Of a DNA stretch of 64,000 nt, positions 1 through 10,213 are shown one piece after another (position 1 is the first letter of the stretch; every line of letters starts with the position of its first letter). A program made the position numbers and the translations under genes. The DNA is taken from positions 2,852,001 through 2,916,000 of the forward strand of contig NC_088940.1 in the NCBI RefSeq assembly GCF_033473495.1, in the 5' to 3' direction. Source of the stretch: Cercospora beticola (taxonomy: Eukaryota; Ascomycota; Dothideomycetes; Mycosphaerellales; Mycosphaerellaceae). The notes beneath the pieces were generated by a model. It had not been told where the DNA came from and did no database searches. It saw only the letters and a list, made by a program, of their open reading frames with translations.

Positions 1-1151
1 TTGCGGTTGATCGGCTCAAATAGCTTCATGAACAAGTTCGCGCAGCAACACGCAACATGCACAAGCGGCCCTTCTTTTCCCAACCACATTCCCGATGCAA
101 CAGCAAGGCCCAGCCCCAAGCTCTTCACCACCAGTGTCCAGGTGCCTAAAAATCGTCTGATCACGAATCCTCCCAGCATGGTTTTGATCTCCGGGATGCC
201 ACTCTGTTTCGCATATTGACTGTACCGATTGACCAACAGGCTCGCGGCAGTTGCAAACACCACACTCAGCAGCACGAAAGCCAAGTACTCGATAATGTAG
301 CTGCCGCCTTTGTTTCCCACACCCATCATCGCGCTCCATGTCCTCCAATCGGGACACTTATCATAGCTCTCGATCCCCCAACAACAAAACACCTTATTCA
401 GATAGAACATGCCTCCATTTTCCACGTTCGTACACATGCCTGTTTTCATATCTCCTAGCCAGTCACTCGTGACGTCAATCGCAGCTGCTATTCCACCGAC
501 TGCCAGACCTGTGCAGACGAGAATGAGCCATATTTGGGCACTGTCAGCCAGCAGGCGAATCTGGCCGATGAGGCCTGGGTTATTGGCGCTGAGATGCGCG
601 AGGCGCGTGCGTTCTTTGCTGTATTCGTAGATCCAGTCGATGGCAGTCAAATCGTCGTAGCCGACGCGGCGACCGGGTCCTTCGACATACCAGTCGAGCG
701 TGCTCATGTCTTTGGGATCATGATGGAGGTGAGCGCCTGCGTCGGCGCTCTGGTTGAGGTACGATAGGATCGTGTTCGGCGTGGGATTCGCGGAGCGGCC
801 ATTGCGGTGCGGAGGAGAGGACGAAGAGGAGGAGGGAGTTTGTGCGTTGTTGGACTTGAACGGCGAGCTGGAGAGGAAACGTGATGCGAAAGAAGGCTTC
901 GAGGTGGGCTTCGGAGGGCGCTTGAAGGAGATGCTGCGCGTCGTGTTAGTTGTGTGTCGTGCGTGGAAGGTCTGAGCAATGTACCCGCTGTCTAGGCCGC
1001 CATTGCGCTCGTGCAGTGGGTCGTCGGCGAGAAGTTCATCGTCGGCGATGTCGAACCCATCTTCCGAATCGTCGTGATCGATGGGTGACGTGCGGCTGGA
1101 TGAAGCTACGGCGGGATTCTCACCATGTCGATGCGGCGACGAGCTGGACAT
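1..1151 (-). CDS. CLC-family chloride channel/transporter, 5' part only (runs off the left edge)
   Basis: An uninterrupted frame of 383 codons starts at the ATG at 1151 and is still open at base 1, so the C-terminal part (remaining helices and CBS domains) lies outside the window. The first ~150 residues are a Ser/Pro-rich cytosolic tail. They are followed by the fungal CLC signature: a DWIYEYSKERTRL block, a membrane segment (IWLILVCTGLAVGGIAAA), a Cys-containing luminal loop, the selectivity-filter region SGIPEIKTMLGGF, and GKEGPLVH with the gating glutamate at residue 360. A CCCANL stretch follows. CLC proteins move chloride, often in exchange for protons, across Golgi, endosome or vacuole membranes. 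The SGIPE-type filter and the DWIYEYSKERTRL block put it in the yeast Gef1-like branch, distinct from the second CLC gene at 50250-53210. No intron is needed in the visible part. Confidence 0.9.
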   Translation of the reverse strand, partial: MSSSSPHRHGENPAVASSSRTSPIDHDDSEDGFDIADDELLADDPLHERNGGLDSGYIAQTFHARHTTNTTRSISFKRPPKPTSKPSFASRFLSSSPFKSNNAQTPSSSSSSPPHRNGRSANPTPNTILSYLNQSADAGAHLHHDPKDMSTLDWYVEGPGRRVGYDDLTAIDWIYEYSKERTRLAHLSANNPGLIGQIRLLADSAQIWLILVCTGLAVGGIAAAIDVTSDWLGDMKTGMCTNVENGGMFYLNKVFCCWGIESYDKCPDWRTWSAMMGVGNKGGSYIIEYLAFVLLSVVFATAASLLVNRYSQYAKQSGIPEIKTMLGGFVIRRFLGTWTLVVKSLGLGLAVASGMWLGKEGPLVHVACCCANLFMKLFEPINR

Positions 1152-1496
1152 GAGGCGCTGGCGAGGAGAACGTTTACAGCATGCACATGGTTGAGGTTAT
1201 GGGAGGTCGAGTACGAGTGAAGCAGCCACAGCCACAGGGTCACACAAGCTTCGAGCTTTCGGCGCCGGCGACCGAAACAACATGAGAAGCACAGGGGAAC
1301 AAAGAGAAAAACGCATTTGACTGTGCATAAACATGCATTGCGCAAACGAGTGCGTGGCTATATTTGCGATAACGCTATTCTCGCGTCGATACTCTGGTGA
1401 ACGTGTTGTTCTGTGCTACGAATGACAATGCTTCTAAAATGGAGGCACCCCGAAACATGCAGCCACGTCCGGTGCTGTGATCAAAGAGTGAGTTTA
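1152..1496. other. Intergenic stretch upstream of the CLC gene
   Basis: About 345 bases between the CLC start and the end of the small ORF at 1497-1982. It should contain the CLC promoter. I see no gene, repeat or clear TATA box. Confidence 0.5.
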
Positions 1497-1982
1497 TCAC
1501 GCTCCCGGTACACGACAGTGTTCTGCCATCTCTTCAGCGCAGCGGTAGCAGGGCGGGTGACGAGGTCCGCCGATATACCAGAAACACATGGCCTCGGCAT
1601 CAATGCAAGGTTGGCACTTGTCCTCTTCTCGTGAGAGGCGGGCCTGCTGTTCCGGGGTGAGGTCGTCCCAGAACCTCATACGACTTGTACCATTTTCTTC
1701 GTCGTCCTCCGTATCATCACTTACGTGACCATTTGTGTAACCATTTGTATATCCGTTCGTGATGCCATCGGGTTGCGAGGCGTCCGGCTGTGGGTTTGGG
1801 CCTCGAACTGGGGTAGGTTCGAGATCAGATGGGTCTGCAGAGTTTTTGCAGTCGTCCGAAAACTGATAAGGTGTGTAAACTCCGCCCCAGCCATCGGTGC
1901 GTGGGCTTCTTGCGGCCGACTTCGAAAGTGATGGTGTGCAAGGTGGGAAAAGTGTTCCTTTAGGGAAAAACTTCTTCCTCAA
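1497..1982 (-). CDS. Small acidic, cysteine-containing ORF directly after, and in frame with, TFIIE-alpha
   Basis: This open frame begins immediately after the TAG stop of the TFIIE-alpha gene and in the same frame, and stays open for about 163 codons to a double stop (TGA TAA). It has no early ATG: the first in-frame ATG is about 100 codons in, giving a 60-residue product beginning MRFWDDLTPEQQ. The sequence looks protein-like: an acidic linker, an NGYTNGYTNGH tandem repeat, and a C-terminal pattern C-x2-C-x6-C followed by C-x2-C-x7-C that could bind metal. It could be a separate short gene with a start inside the TFIIE transcript, a readthrough extension, or 3' UTR with chance coding potential. 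I do not recognise the family. The start is unresolved and the gene call is tentative. Confidence 0.35.
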   Translation of the reverse strand: MRKKFFPKGTLFPPCTPSLSKSAARSPRTDGWGGVYTPYQFSDDCKNSADPSDLEPTPVRGPNPQPDASQPDGITNGYTNGYTNGHVSDDTEDDEENGTSRMRFWDDLTPEQQARLSREEDKCQPCIDAEAMCFWYIGGPRHPPCYRCAEEMAEHCRVPGA

Positions 1983-1988
1983 ACGCTC

Positions 1989-3368
1989 CTAGACGTTCTC
2001 GAACTCCAACTCATCATCATCGTCCGCATCACTAGCAGCTGGAGTGTCCTGTGCTGGGGTCTTGGCTCCGTTTGGAAGAGCAGAGCTGCTTGAAGCCGCC
2101 CATACTTTCACGCGCTTTGAATCACGTTCGTCTTCAGTAGCATTACTGCTGTCCACGTTCGCTGGTGTGTTCGCGCCATTTGTGCTGGTAGCGCCATTGT
2201 TGTTATCGTTAGCTGCAGGCGTGCCGGCGACACCCTCGACGTCCTCGAACTCGTCTTCTTCCTCGTCGTCATCATCATCCTCCTCGTCTTCCTCGGCTTT
2301 CCGGAGTTGGGCCTCTTTCTGTTGCAGTGCTTCAAGTTCCTTCCAGATTGCGTCCATGTCATTGCTATCGCCCTTAACGACCTTCTTGTCATCTTCATCG
2401 TCCTTCGGCAGACCACCAGTATGTGCCTCGCGTTCCAGACGTTGCTTTTCTTCTTTGGCGCCGACAGCTGTGATGTCCCCGGAGATCGTAGACTTTGAAA
2501 TCCATTCCGGTAGGGCGTTCTGTCTTGCCTCTCTCTCCTTCCTAGCTCGTGCCTCTGCTGCGGCATTCTCGCGCTTAACGTCCTCATCATCCTTGAGCTC
2601 GACCGCGATCTTCTCAGGCTTGATTTCAAGGCCCTTGGTGCTTTGCAGGTTACGATTTGGCACGTCCACAATCTCAGTACGCGTACCAGGATGAGCGTCA
2701 GTCTTCTCGATTGGCATCTGCTTGCTCAACGCAGTTTCGAAGTCATTCTCCGGTACGGCAGCAGCGTCGATTTTCTGCATGAGCTCAACTAATTTGGCAA
2801 ACTGTTGGTTCATCCGCTTCATGCTCTCATTTTCGTTGGCGCGCTCCTCTTCGTCCACGGGGTCGAGTGCTGCACCGCACTTGGCACAAAGGAAAGAGCC
2901 GGTGCTTGGGTCAAGATTGTCCATAGCTTCGAGTTCAGTATACGATCTCCCGCATCCCTTTGTTAAGCATCGAAGATCTTTCTTCTCGGTAGTCGACGCG
3001 CCTTGTGACTCGATGTGCTTGCTTAATTTGTGCAGTCTGAACTTGATGCTGTCTATTGCGCGGTGGTAGTTGATGTAGTACCAGTCACGGTTCGTCAATC
3101 GCTCCTTCCCTTGCTGTGGTGCGCCACCATAGTAGCCGCCCGTACCGTCAGTACGGCGCTCTGCTCGAGACTGCACAGCGATGAGGCCGTCTTCCCTCAG
3201 TCGGCCACAGACCTTACGCAGTGGCTTCACCTGGGTACCAAGGACGTGGGCCAAATCGGTGTCCTGCAACGTCGAGTGCTTCATAAGCGCATCAACAACC
3301 AGGATATGGTCGGTGGTATAGAAAGCACGCGACACAGTGCGAATCAGCTCCGTAGCAAGGTCGGCCAT
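1989..3368 (-). CDS. TFA1: Transcription initiation factor TFIIE alpha subunit
   Basis: A single-exon 459-residue protein. TFIIE-alpha is a general RNA polymerase II factor; with TFIIE-beta it recruits and stimulates TFIIH at the preinitiation complex. Visible parts in order are an N-terminal winged-helix/TFE region (about 1-110), a zinc ribbon with Cys134, Cys139, Cys161 and Cys164 (C-x4-C-x21-C-x2-C), a Glu/Lys-rich helical middle, an acidic run around residues 365-380, and a final acidic tail ending DDDDELEFENV. That ending is typical of fungal TFIIE-alpha, so the TAG stop looks genuine even though the same frame continues downstream. The ATG at 3368 sits in a GGCCATGG-type context and gives the expected family start. 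It is divergent from PUS1 across about 400 bases. Confidence 0.93.
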   Translation of the reverse strand: MADLATELIRTVSRAFYTTDHILVVDALMKHSTLQDTDLAHVLGTQVKPLRKVCGRLREDGLIAVQSRAERRTDGTGGYYGGAPQQGKERLTNRDWYYINYHRAIDSIKFRLHKLSKHIESQGASTTEKKDLRCLTKGCGRSYTELEAMDNLDPSTGSFLCAKCGAALDPVDEEERANENESMKRMNQQFAKLVELMQKIDAAAVPENDFETALSKQMPIEKTDAHPGTRTEIVDVPNRNLQSTKGLEIKPEKIAVELKDDEDVKRENAAAEARARKEREARQNALPEWISKSTISGDITAVGAKEEKQRLEREAHTGGLPKDDEDDKKVVKGDSNDMDAIWKELEALQQKEAQLRKAEEDEEDDDDDEEEDEFEDVEGVAGTPAANDNNNGATSTNGANTPANVDSSNATEDERDSKRVKVWAASSSSALPNGAKTPAQDTPAASDADDDDELEFENV

Positions 3369-3773
3369 GGTGATGGGAATCGACGAGGAGCGGTGGTAGT
3401 GTTGGCAGTATCTCTGTTTCTGTTGGATGGGTGCGTGGTGGACGGATGCTCTGAAGGCGATGTTTGGTTGTGCAGAAAACGAAAGAGCGGCGGGGTCGGT
3501 TTTGTCAACACGGCGCAGTGAAGCGGTGCTGATGCAGGAACGAAGAGAGCGCGAGTGACTGCTTCCAGCGACATTCCAGAATCACAGCCCGGCAGCTGCA
3601 GGCAGAGTTCGGCAAGATCGATCCGGACCCACACTTGCATGGCCCGCGGAACCGGCCGACTGGGGTATGAAGCTTAGCTCAGCCGTCGATTTTCACATGA
3701 CTGCACCGCAACTGCACCACTTTGGAACATCCCTTCATTTGCGGACACTATTCATGTCCAGCGTCCGACAACC
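3369..3773. other. Divergent promoter region between TFIIE-alpha and PUS1
   Basis: About 405 bases between two divergent housekeeping genes, so presumably a bidirectional promoter. Short ORFs here have no protein-like character. No TATA box stands out. Confidence 0.5.
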
Positions 3774-5892
3774 ATGGAGCACTCTGCAGCCATTCTCGAG
3801 GATGCTGGCAAGACAGTCGACAATGCCGCGGGCAACACTTCCAAGGATGACCGCAAGCCTAGTGAGAGCTCCAGCGAGCATCGCGAGAACAAGAGATCAG
3901 ACAACAGACGCGAGGACAGGAAGCGCAAGGGCAATTGGAACGACAGCAGCGTCAGACATGGAAAGAAGGGCAAGTTTGATGACAGTCGCCGAAATAAGAA
4001 AGGAGATATGGGACGGACAGATTATTTGTGCGTATCGCAAGTCTGGCAGAGAGCGGAGCAAGTCGAACTGACATCTGACAAGTGCGTCCAACCCAGACAA
4101 GCGACAGAAAAACGAAGATGCCCAGAAGAAGCGACAGCGCGAAGGTATCAAAGGCCAAGGCATTGAATTTTCCAAAGAAGAGATCGAGGCAGAGAAAGCC
4201 GAGGGCAGGAAGCCCAAGCGAAAAGTCGCTGTATTAATCGGCTACTCAGGAACAGGCTACAAGGGCATGCAAATCTCAGGCACTGAGCGCACCATTGAAG
4301 GCGACCTCTTCCAGGCCTTCATCAGAGCTGGCGCAATTAGCAAAGCGAATGCTGAGGATCCCAAGAAAAGTGGGCTTGTCCGATGCGCACGAACAGACAA
4401 AGGCGTGCATGCGGCTGGAAACATGGTCAGTTTGAAGTTGATCGTGGAAGACAACGACATTGTTCAGAAGATCAACGCGGAGCTGAGTCCTCAAATTCGA
4501 GTATGGGGCATTGAGCGAACCATTGGAAGCTTCTCATGTTACCAAGCATGCGATAGCAGATGGTACGAGTATCTGATGCCATCATATGCGTTCTTGCCCC
4601 CGCACACGAGTAGCTGGCTAGCGAAGCAGCTGGAGTCAGCAGCAGACGAAGTCGGAGATCGCGAGGCATACGAGGCGCGGCAAGAAGAGGTCAAAGGGTT
4701 CTGGGAGAAAATCGACGAGGAAGACATAAAACCGATTCTGGAGACTATCGACGAGGACATCAGGTGGGATGTGATCAAAGCGCTCCAAGGCGAAGAAGAA
4801 GCAAACGCGAAAAGTGCAGAAGCAGGAGCAGAAGCGGAGCCTATTGTCAAAGCTGGGAGTACAATTAATACTGCTTCCGAAGTGGCGAAAGAGAAGACCG
4901 AAGACGCCGCGATCATCATCAATGAGGCGGCGGTCAGACCCGAGTCAGCGACTGCGGCGACAGAAAGCACCTCCGAAACCCACCCTGAAAGTTCCTCTTC
5001 TGTGCCTGCGGAGATGAAGCAGGATGGAATCACGACAGACGAAGCCGAAGTTATCGCCGCGGCAGACGATGCAGCAACGATCAAGGCAGACCCTACACGA
5101 CCGGCCGACCCTGCTCCGGAAATTCCCGTGCCATCAGAACCCACGGATGCAGAGATGGAGCGACTGCTTCGCCTACGAGCTGCAACTAAGACTCTGCGCA
5201 CTGCATACGTTGCTGCCAAGCGCAAGTATCGCATCCCCGCAAAGCGAATCGAGCGCATCCAGAACGCACTCAACAAATACGTTGGGACCAAGAATTACCA
5301 CAACTACACGATTCAAAAGACGTTCAAGGACCCCAGCGTGAAACGCCACATCAAGTCCTTCAAAGTCAACCCCAAACCCATCCTGATCGGCGAAGGTCCC
5401 GAAGAAGAAAAGACCGAATGGCTCAGTCTCAAGGTCCACGGTCAAAGCTTCATGATGCACCAAATCCGCAAAATGGTCGGCATGGTCACGCTCCTTGTCC
5501 GCGCAGGCGCGGACCTCAAAACGATGGACGCATCTTTCACCGCAGCTCGATTCTCCATACCCAAAGTCCCTGGTCTCGGCCTCTTGCTTGAACGTCCTGT
5601 TTTTGATACGTACAACAATCTCCAAGCGTCGAAGCACGGACGCGAGAATCTCGATTTCAACAAATATGAGAAGGAGCTCGAGGCGTTCAAGGAGAGGGAG
5701 ATTTATCAACGGATCTTCAGAGAGGAAGAAGAGAAGAATGAGTTTAGTCGGTTCTTCAACCATGTGGATAATTTCAAGGAGGCTCACTTCTTGTTTGTGA
5801 CGAGCAAAGGCGTCGATGCAATCAAGGGCATCGAGAGGAAAGCACCGAAGGATGCTGAGAGCGATACCGAGAGAGGTGGGGCGGACAATTGA
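3774..5892 (+). CDS. PUS1: tRNA pseudouridine synthase, Pus1/TruA family
   Basis: A two-exon model: 3774-4027 and 4083-5892, with a 55-nt intron (donor GTGCGT, branch-like CTGAC, acceptor AG at 4081-4082), giving 687 residues. The joint is exact: ...MGRTDYF joins ASNPDKRQKNED... in frame. The protein isomerises uridine to pseudouridine in tRNAs and other RNAs in the nucleus. The catalytic motif CARTDKGVHA carries the nucleophilic Asp at about residue 190. The C-terminal domain contains SFMMHQIRKMVGM and ends the fold with KVPGLGLLLERPVFDTYN. The N-terminus is highly basic (nuclear targeting likely). A long Ala/Glu-rich insert (roughly residues 320-430) interrupts the fold and makes the protein larger than yeast Pus1 (about 540 residues). 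Confidence 0.93.
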
Positions 5893-6707
5893 TAGATGAA
5901 AGCCTCAACTCTACGAGTCGTAGTCTAATGCGAAAGCGAGACGATTCTGATGTGCATTCCTTGGGCTTACTTTGAACGTTCCATTCTTCCATGTGTTGCG
6001 GCTGTGTCTCTCGCCCCATTCCCATTGATGTGACCCGATGCATTCGATCTCAGCAGCTTTGGAATCAGTAGCTTTGCTCCCCACTATCGCTCCGCCGATG
6101 CTCCTTTGACAAGACCCAGTGAGAGACGGATCAGTCAGACTTCAGTCGTGCAAAGCATTGAAGCGTTCCGTGGATCGCCTGCGGAGACATTGACACAGCT
6201 CTCAGCGTGCGAAAAGCTTACCGGTACCGTGCGGACGGACGAAGCTATGGAGCTCAGCAACTGGAAACTTCAGCAAATTTTGTGTCTGGCGGGGAGAGCA
6301 CGACAGCACCACAAAAAGTTTCCCTTCTGTGGCAAAGTAGTGAGATGGAGAGATGGAGAGGAGGTTAATGATACCAAAATTGAAAGGCACTGCATTGAGT
6401 GGTGAACTACATTGACCCTCTATCTCTCGTTGTCTTTTGTGTTTTCCGCCTTCTACTTGTGTGATTTTCTGTTGATTATTGTTCTTGTTTCTTGCTGTTG
6501 GAAGGCTCCAAAAACTACCTCGCCCATCGACTCCCCTTGCAAACTATACATTATTTAACTTTTGCCTTTGCAAATTGGGTCGCATACATTTTCTCCCCGC
6601 TTGATGCCTTGAATATCAGTCCGACCATCTTAGGAGCGCATGAGACTCTCCTAATGACCATCCTGCCCTAGTGTTTGCTGACATCGTTCTCGGCCTCAAT
6701 GGAGGAT
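5893..6707. other. Intergenic stretch between convergent genes
   Basis: About 815 bases between the 3' ends of PUS1 and the secreted-protein gene. It is T-rich around 6410-6620. I see no convincing gene, RNA or repeat. Confidence 0.5.
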
Positions 6708-7653
6708 TTAGTTCGTCTTCGCGGGAGGAATAGTGACAGTAGGGTGGGCAGTCTGCTTAGCCAAGAACTCCGAAAGACCCATGGTAGTAGTGACAGTAGT
6801 CCAGTGGATTTCCTCATTCTTCGTAACAGGAACCGTCAGCGTGATGACCCTAACAGACTCATGCTGCTGCACTACATGGATAGTAGTGCGTGCGTTTGCT
6901 GGACCAATAGTAGTCACAGGTTTTGGTTGAGGATGCTGCTCAATAGTAAGAACGGTTCCGGGCTGAGCTTGAGGAGTAGGAGCAGCAGCGACTGGGACGG
7001 CGACAGTGACGAGAGATTGCGAAGGTGCAGCTCCAGACAGCCAGAGAATGCCATTGGAGCTTTGGACAGCGGCGGGTTGTTGAAGAGTGAGAGTTTGGGC
7101 TTGTGGTCCTTGAACGATTGTTGTGACCACGTCGATGTTGTCGCTGTCCTCGTCGAATACGATTGCTTCGCCGTCTTGCGCGCCGTCCCTAGTCTTCCAG
7201 CACTTGAGCATGGCGGAGCGAGCTTTGATGGGCTTGATCTTGCCACATTGACTGCTGTGGTTCCACAAGTCCTCCGTTCTGTGATTGATTGATCAGCGTG
7301 CACTCACTAACACGCCACAGCAGATAAAGGTGTTCTTACGGGACCTCGTTCTTTTTGCATTTCTCATCACTGTAGAGATATACGCGACAGTTCTCCGTGG
7401 TTCCGATTCTGTTCTTGCGGTTGTGCTCAATGCTTGATCTGGCAGCAGTAACAGTCCTCCCGTGTTTGTGCAATTCGTAACATACGCCTCTCTTGAGAGT
7501 ATGTTTGTCGCCAACGTCCGTGTCCCTTACGCAGTCGGTGCTAGAGAAGCGTTCGAGGTTGACATGGTGGTGCATGTGTGGAACCACATGAGGGTCTGCA
7601 GGCGGGGCAGCGGCGGCTGCCAGTCCTGCGAGAGCGATGATCGAGAACTTCAT
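6708..7653 (-). CDS. Predicted secreted protein with six cysteines and a Thr/Val-rich tail
   Basis: Two exons: 7653-7340 and 7278-6708, with a 61-nt intron (donor GTAAGA, acceptor CACAG). The product is 294 residues. The start MKFSIIALAGLAAAAA is a clear signal peptide, followed by a His-rich stretch and six cysteines within the first half (for example STDC, GVCYE, ENCRVYLYSDEKC, SSQCG, LKCW), suggesting disulphides in an extracellular domain. The second half is rich in Val, Thr, Gln and Pro (VVTTIV, TVTTTMG), like a cell-wall or O-glycosylated tail, but I see no GPI-type C-terminus. I do not recognise the family. It is a candidate secreted or effector-like protein; function is not claimed. 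Confidence 0.75.
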
Positions 7654-8326
7654 GGTGAGCGAACAGGCCGCTGGAAGGAATGGCTGAGATGTTGCGATGA
7701 GGAGGAACAGATGAGGATGGAAAGGACAGCTCCCTTGTTTAAGAGGAGCTCGCATCCGTCAGACTCGCAAGGACGATGCACGGTAGAGATGACATATTCT
7801 ACTTACCGTCTTGGCGATATGAAGTGCACAGTCGTTTGATTCATGAAGTGATTACGCGCTTGTGTGATTGGGCCAGCACCATTTGTGACTTTGGCACATC
7901 AGCCACGCTATTGAAAGCGGGCAAGCTCACGAGCGCCGTTCGATAAGAGAGCTATGTGCATCTGGAAGAGCCTCTCGGGTCCGCAAGAGCTTCGATCGAG
8001 CAGTTTCCAGCGAGTAGTCAGCGTCACAGAAAATTAAGCAGGCAAAATGCTGAATTAAGTGATGCTTGTGAGAGTACGCGTACAAGCGGTTCCAAGCGGA
8101 GCGCAGAGCATAGACCATGCGAAGGCTTCGAAGAAGAACCCGCGTGTCACCAGGTGGGAGACAAGAAAGCCAGACAAACTCAGTGTCCGCTTTCTGGCTG
8201 TCACAAATCCTCATCGTCTAAACAATGCTCGTCAGACCGTGATTGAGGCACAGTCCTTTTGAGATTTGGCGCAAGATCAGCCACTGCACGCGTATTGATC
8301 TCGACACTGGTACTGTTGCCATCCCA
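7654..8326. other. Intergenic stretch
   Basis: About 670 bases holding the promoter of the secreted-protein gene and the 3' flank of the Zn2Cys6 gene. Short overlapping ORFs on both strands look random. Nothing else is seen. Confidence 0.5.
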
Positions 8327-10213
8327 TTAACGCTTCGGATACCAAGGATCTGGACTAGGCTGTTGTGCCATGGTGATATTACCCCATGCTTGCAGCGGAG
8401 GAGACCCCTGTGATGGCCACTGCTGCAAAGACGGATCCTGCGACCAGCTTGCTAACGGTGTGTGCTGTGGAGAGACTTCGTTGTCCCAAGAAGGTTGCGA
8501 TTGTTGCTGCATTGGAGCGATGGGGACCGGAGCCTGCTGCGACGGCTGTGCAGACTGTACATGCTGGGAAGCGCCTTGTGTGACATCTGTCTCTGTCTGT
8601 TTACCCCCACTGCTTTGACCTGGACCTTGTGCAGGCTGCAACGAAGGCAGGGCGAGTCCTGCAGGTCGTTGATGCGCAGGGCCATTACCGACTCCTTGCT
8701 GCTGTGAAGCACCTGTCGCGTTTGGCACATGTGTAGTAGGCCCTTCGTAGTGGCACTCTGTCTTATTCAGCTTGACACAGAGACCGCACATTGGCCTGGC
8801 TTCGTCGCAGCGTCTCTTGGCTATCCTGCAGCTGGTACAAGCAAGTACGGCCTGTGGCTTCGATTGGAGTTGCTCATTCATTGGTGCTTGATAGCTTTGT
8901 TGTAATGAACGAGACTTGGGTGTGTTTTTCACTTTCATGACTGTATAAAGGCCGGGACCAGAGTGCTGCGAACCCCCTGCCATGGGTGGCCTAGAATTGC
9001 TTGGCTGTATTGGAGTTTGAGGTTGTGCTGGCGTGCTTTTGGTCTGTGGTTGGTAGGGCAATGGAAAAGGCTGCCCACCCGGTGGGCGATTTATTGAAGG
9101 AGGTGGTTTCTGCCATGATGGCAGCTCATACGCAACTGCGGCAGCGCCTTGGAGGAAGTTGTTATAGCTATTACCGGGTGGGGCAGGAGCAACGCGCGCA
9201 GTTTCGCTCCTCCTCAGTAGATCGGCCAGAGACAGAGACTGATCTGCGGCATAGCTTGCAGGTCTGGGTCTCGCGAACTCCTCGCGCTTGCGTTTCAAAG
9301 GCCTTCCCATGTTTGAGGTCGTCGGAGCAGGTCGAGATACAGTCGGCGATGAGTCTACCATGGCAAGCGCAGAACTGGCTGTCTCCGCCTGAAGCATTGC
9401 GGACAAGCCTCCATCATCCTGCTCGCCTCGCGGTGCGTATGGTGGCGCGCTATTCGGCGCTCGCGTCCAGTCGCCAGGCACTCTCGGTGGTCGTCCTGGC
9501 GTTCGCGGTGCAGCCTTCCTCGCGGCGACGGTCTCGTGAATGGCATTGTGCCTGTAGAAGACTTCGCAACTCTGCTTGGAGGTGCTGAACTTGACGCTCA
9601 CGCTGCCTTTGCAGTCGTACGTTGGTTTGCGGGGGCCTCGCTCGTTGCCCGTGGGGTCTTTGAGGTGTTTGAGGACGCGTGTGTATCCATTGGCGTGTCT
9701 ATCCTTATTTTGCATGCTATCCTGACATATAAAGGAGAAGCGCGCGCCTTCATCATTCTGCGCATTCCATGCATTGTTGAAGCTGTACCGAAAGCCGTCC
9801 AACGCCTCGATGGCGGCCATGATTCCACGCGATGCTGCCCTCTGCACTATCTTTTTCGCCTCCGGATCCATCACGTTGATGATGGCGCTGCACGGCGCGC
9901 GCGGGTGCTTCTGATCGGGCTCGCCCTGGGTTTCGTACAGGCCATTCTTGAACTCATCGGGCAGGTCGTGGTCGCCGCCGTCGGCATACGGTCCGATGCC
10001 TGGACGCACGAGAGGAACCACGGCATCGAGACTCAGGCTCAGCTCAAGCGCGGTGCTGGCGGACTGCGTGTGCAGTCGTGCCGTCTCGAACTCCTGCTGC
10101 AACGCATTCGTGAGCTCGTCCAGCGAATTGTAAGGGCCATGGATTAGTGCCTGTCGATGCGATCCTCCGAATGTCGCGTTGCCGGCACGCGACCCGAATG
10201 ACACTCGTGCCAT
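8327..10213 (-). CDS. Fungal protein with a C-terminally placed Zn2Cys6 cluster (putative transcription factor)
   Basis: A single exon of 628 residues. The ATG at 10213 (MARVSFGSRAGN) is preferred; the frame extends upstream only by a non-ATG codon. Residues about 165-225 form a compact, conserved-looking domain (RFSFICQDS, YDCKGSVSVKFS, YRHNAIHETVAARK) of a type seen upstream of DNA-binding domains in some fungal proteins. A long Pro/Gln/Ser-rich region with an RPLKRKREE nuclear-targeting-like run follows. The Zn2Cys6 cluster is at about residues 455-487 (CTSCRIAKRRC, then C-x2-C-x7-C), with correct spacing for a binuclear zinc cluster. A Gln/Pro-rich tail follows. Most Zn2Cys6 regulators carry the cluster at the N-terminus, so the arrangement is unusual. 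The target genes are unknown. Confidence 0.85.
   Translation of the reverse strand: MARVSFGSRAGNATFGGSHRQALIHGPYNSLDELTNALQQEFETARLHTQSASTALELSLSLDAVVPLVRPGIGPYADGGDHDLPDEFKNGLYETQGEPDQKHPRAPCSAIINVMDPEAKKIVQRAASRGIMAAIEALDGFRYSFNNAWNAQNDEGARFSFICQDSMQNKDRHANGYTRVLKHLKDPTGNERGPRKPTYDCKGSVSVKFSTSKQSCEVFYRHNAIHETVAARKAAPRTPGRPPRVPGDWTRAPNSAPPYAPRGEQDDGGLSAMLQAETASSALAMVDSSPTVSRPAPTTSNMGRPLKRKREEFARPRPASYAADQSLSLADLLRRSETARVAPAPPGNSYNNFLQGAAAVAYELPSWQKPPPSINRPPGGQPFPLPYQPQTKSTPAQPQTPIQPSNSRPPMAGGSQHSGPGLYTVMKVKNTPKSRSLQQSYQAPMNEQLQSKPQAVLACTSCRIAKRRCDEARPMCGLCVKLNKTECHYEGPTTHVPNATGASQQQGVGNGPAHQRPAGLALPSLQPAQGPGQSSGGKQTETDVTQGASQHVQSAQPSQQAPVPIAPMQQQSQPSWDNEVSPQHTPLASWSQDPSLQQWPSQGSPPLQAWGNITMAQQPSPDPWYPKR

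Noticed and set aside
4539..5787. Minus-strand frames of 204-250 codons opposite PUS1
   Set aside because: The plus strand encodes the pseudouridine synthase; antisense frames follow its Ala/Glu-rich insert.
8370..10147. Several plus-strand frames up to 203 codons opposite the Zn2Cys6 gene
   Set aside because: Antisense shadows; the minus strand has a recognised zinc cluster and a single long frame.
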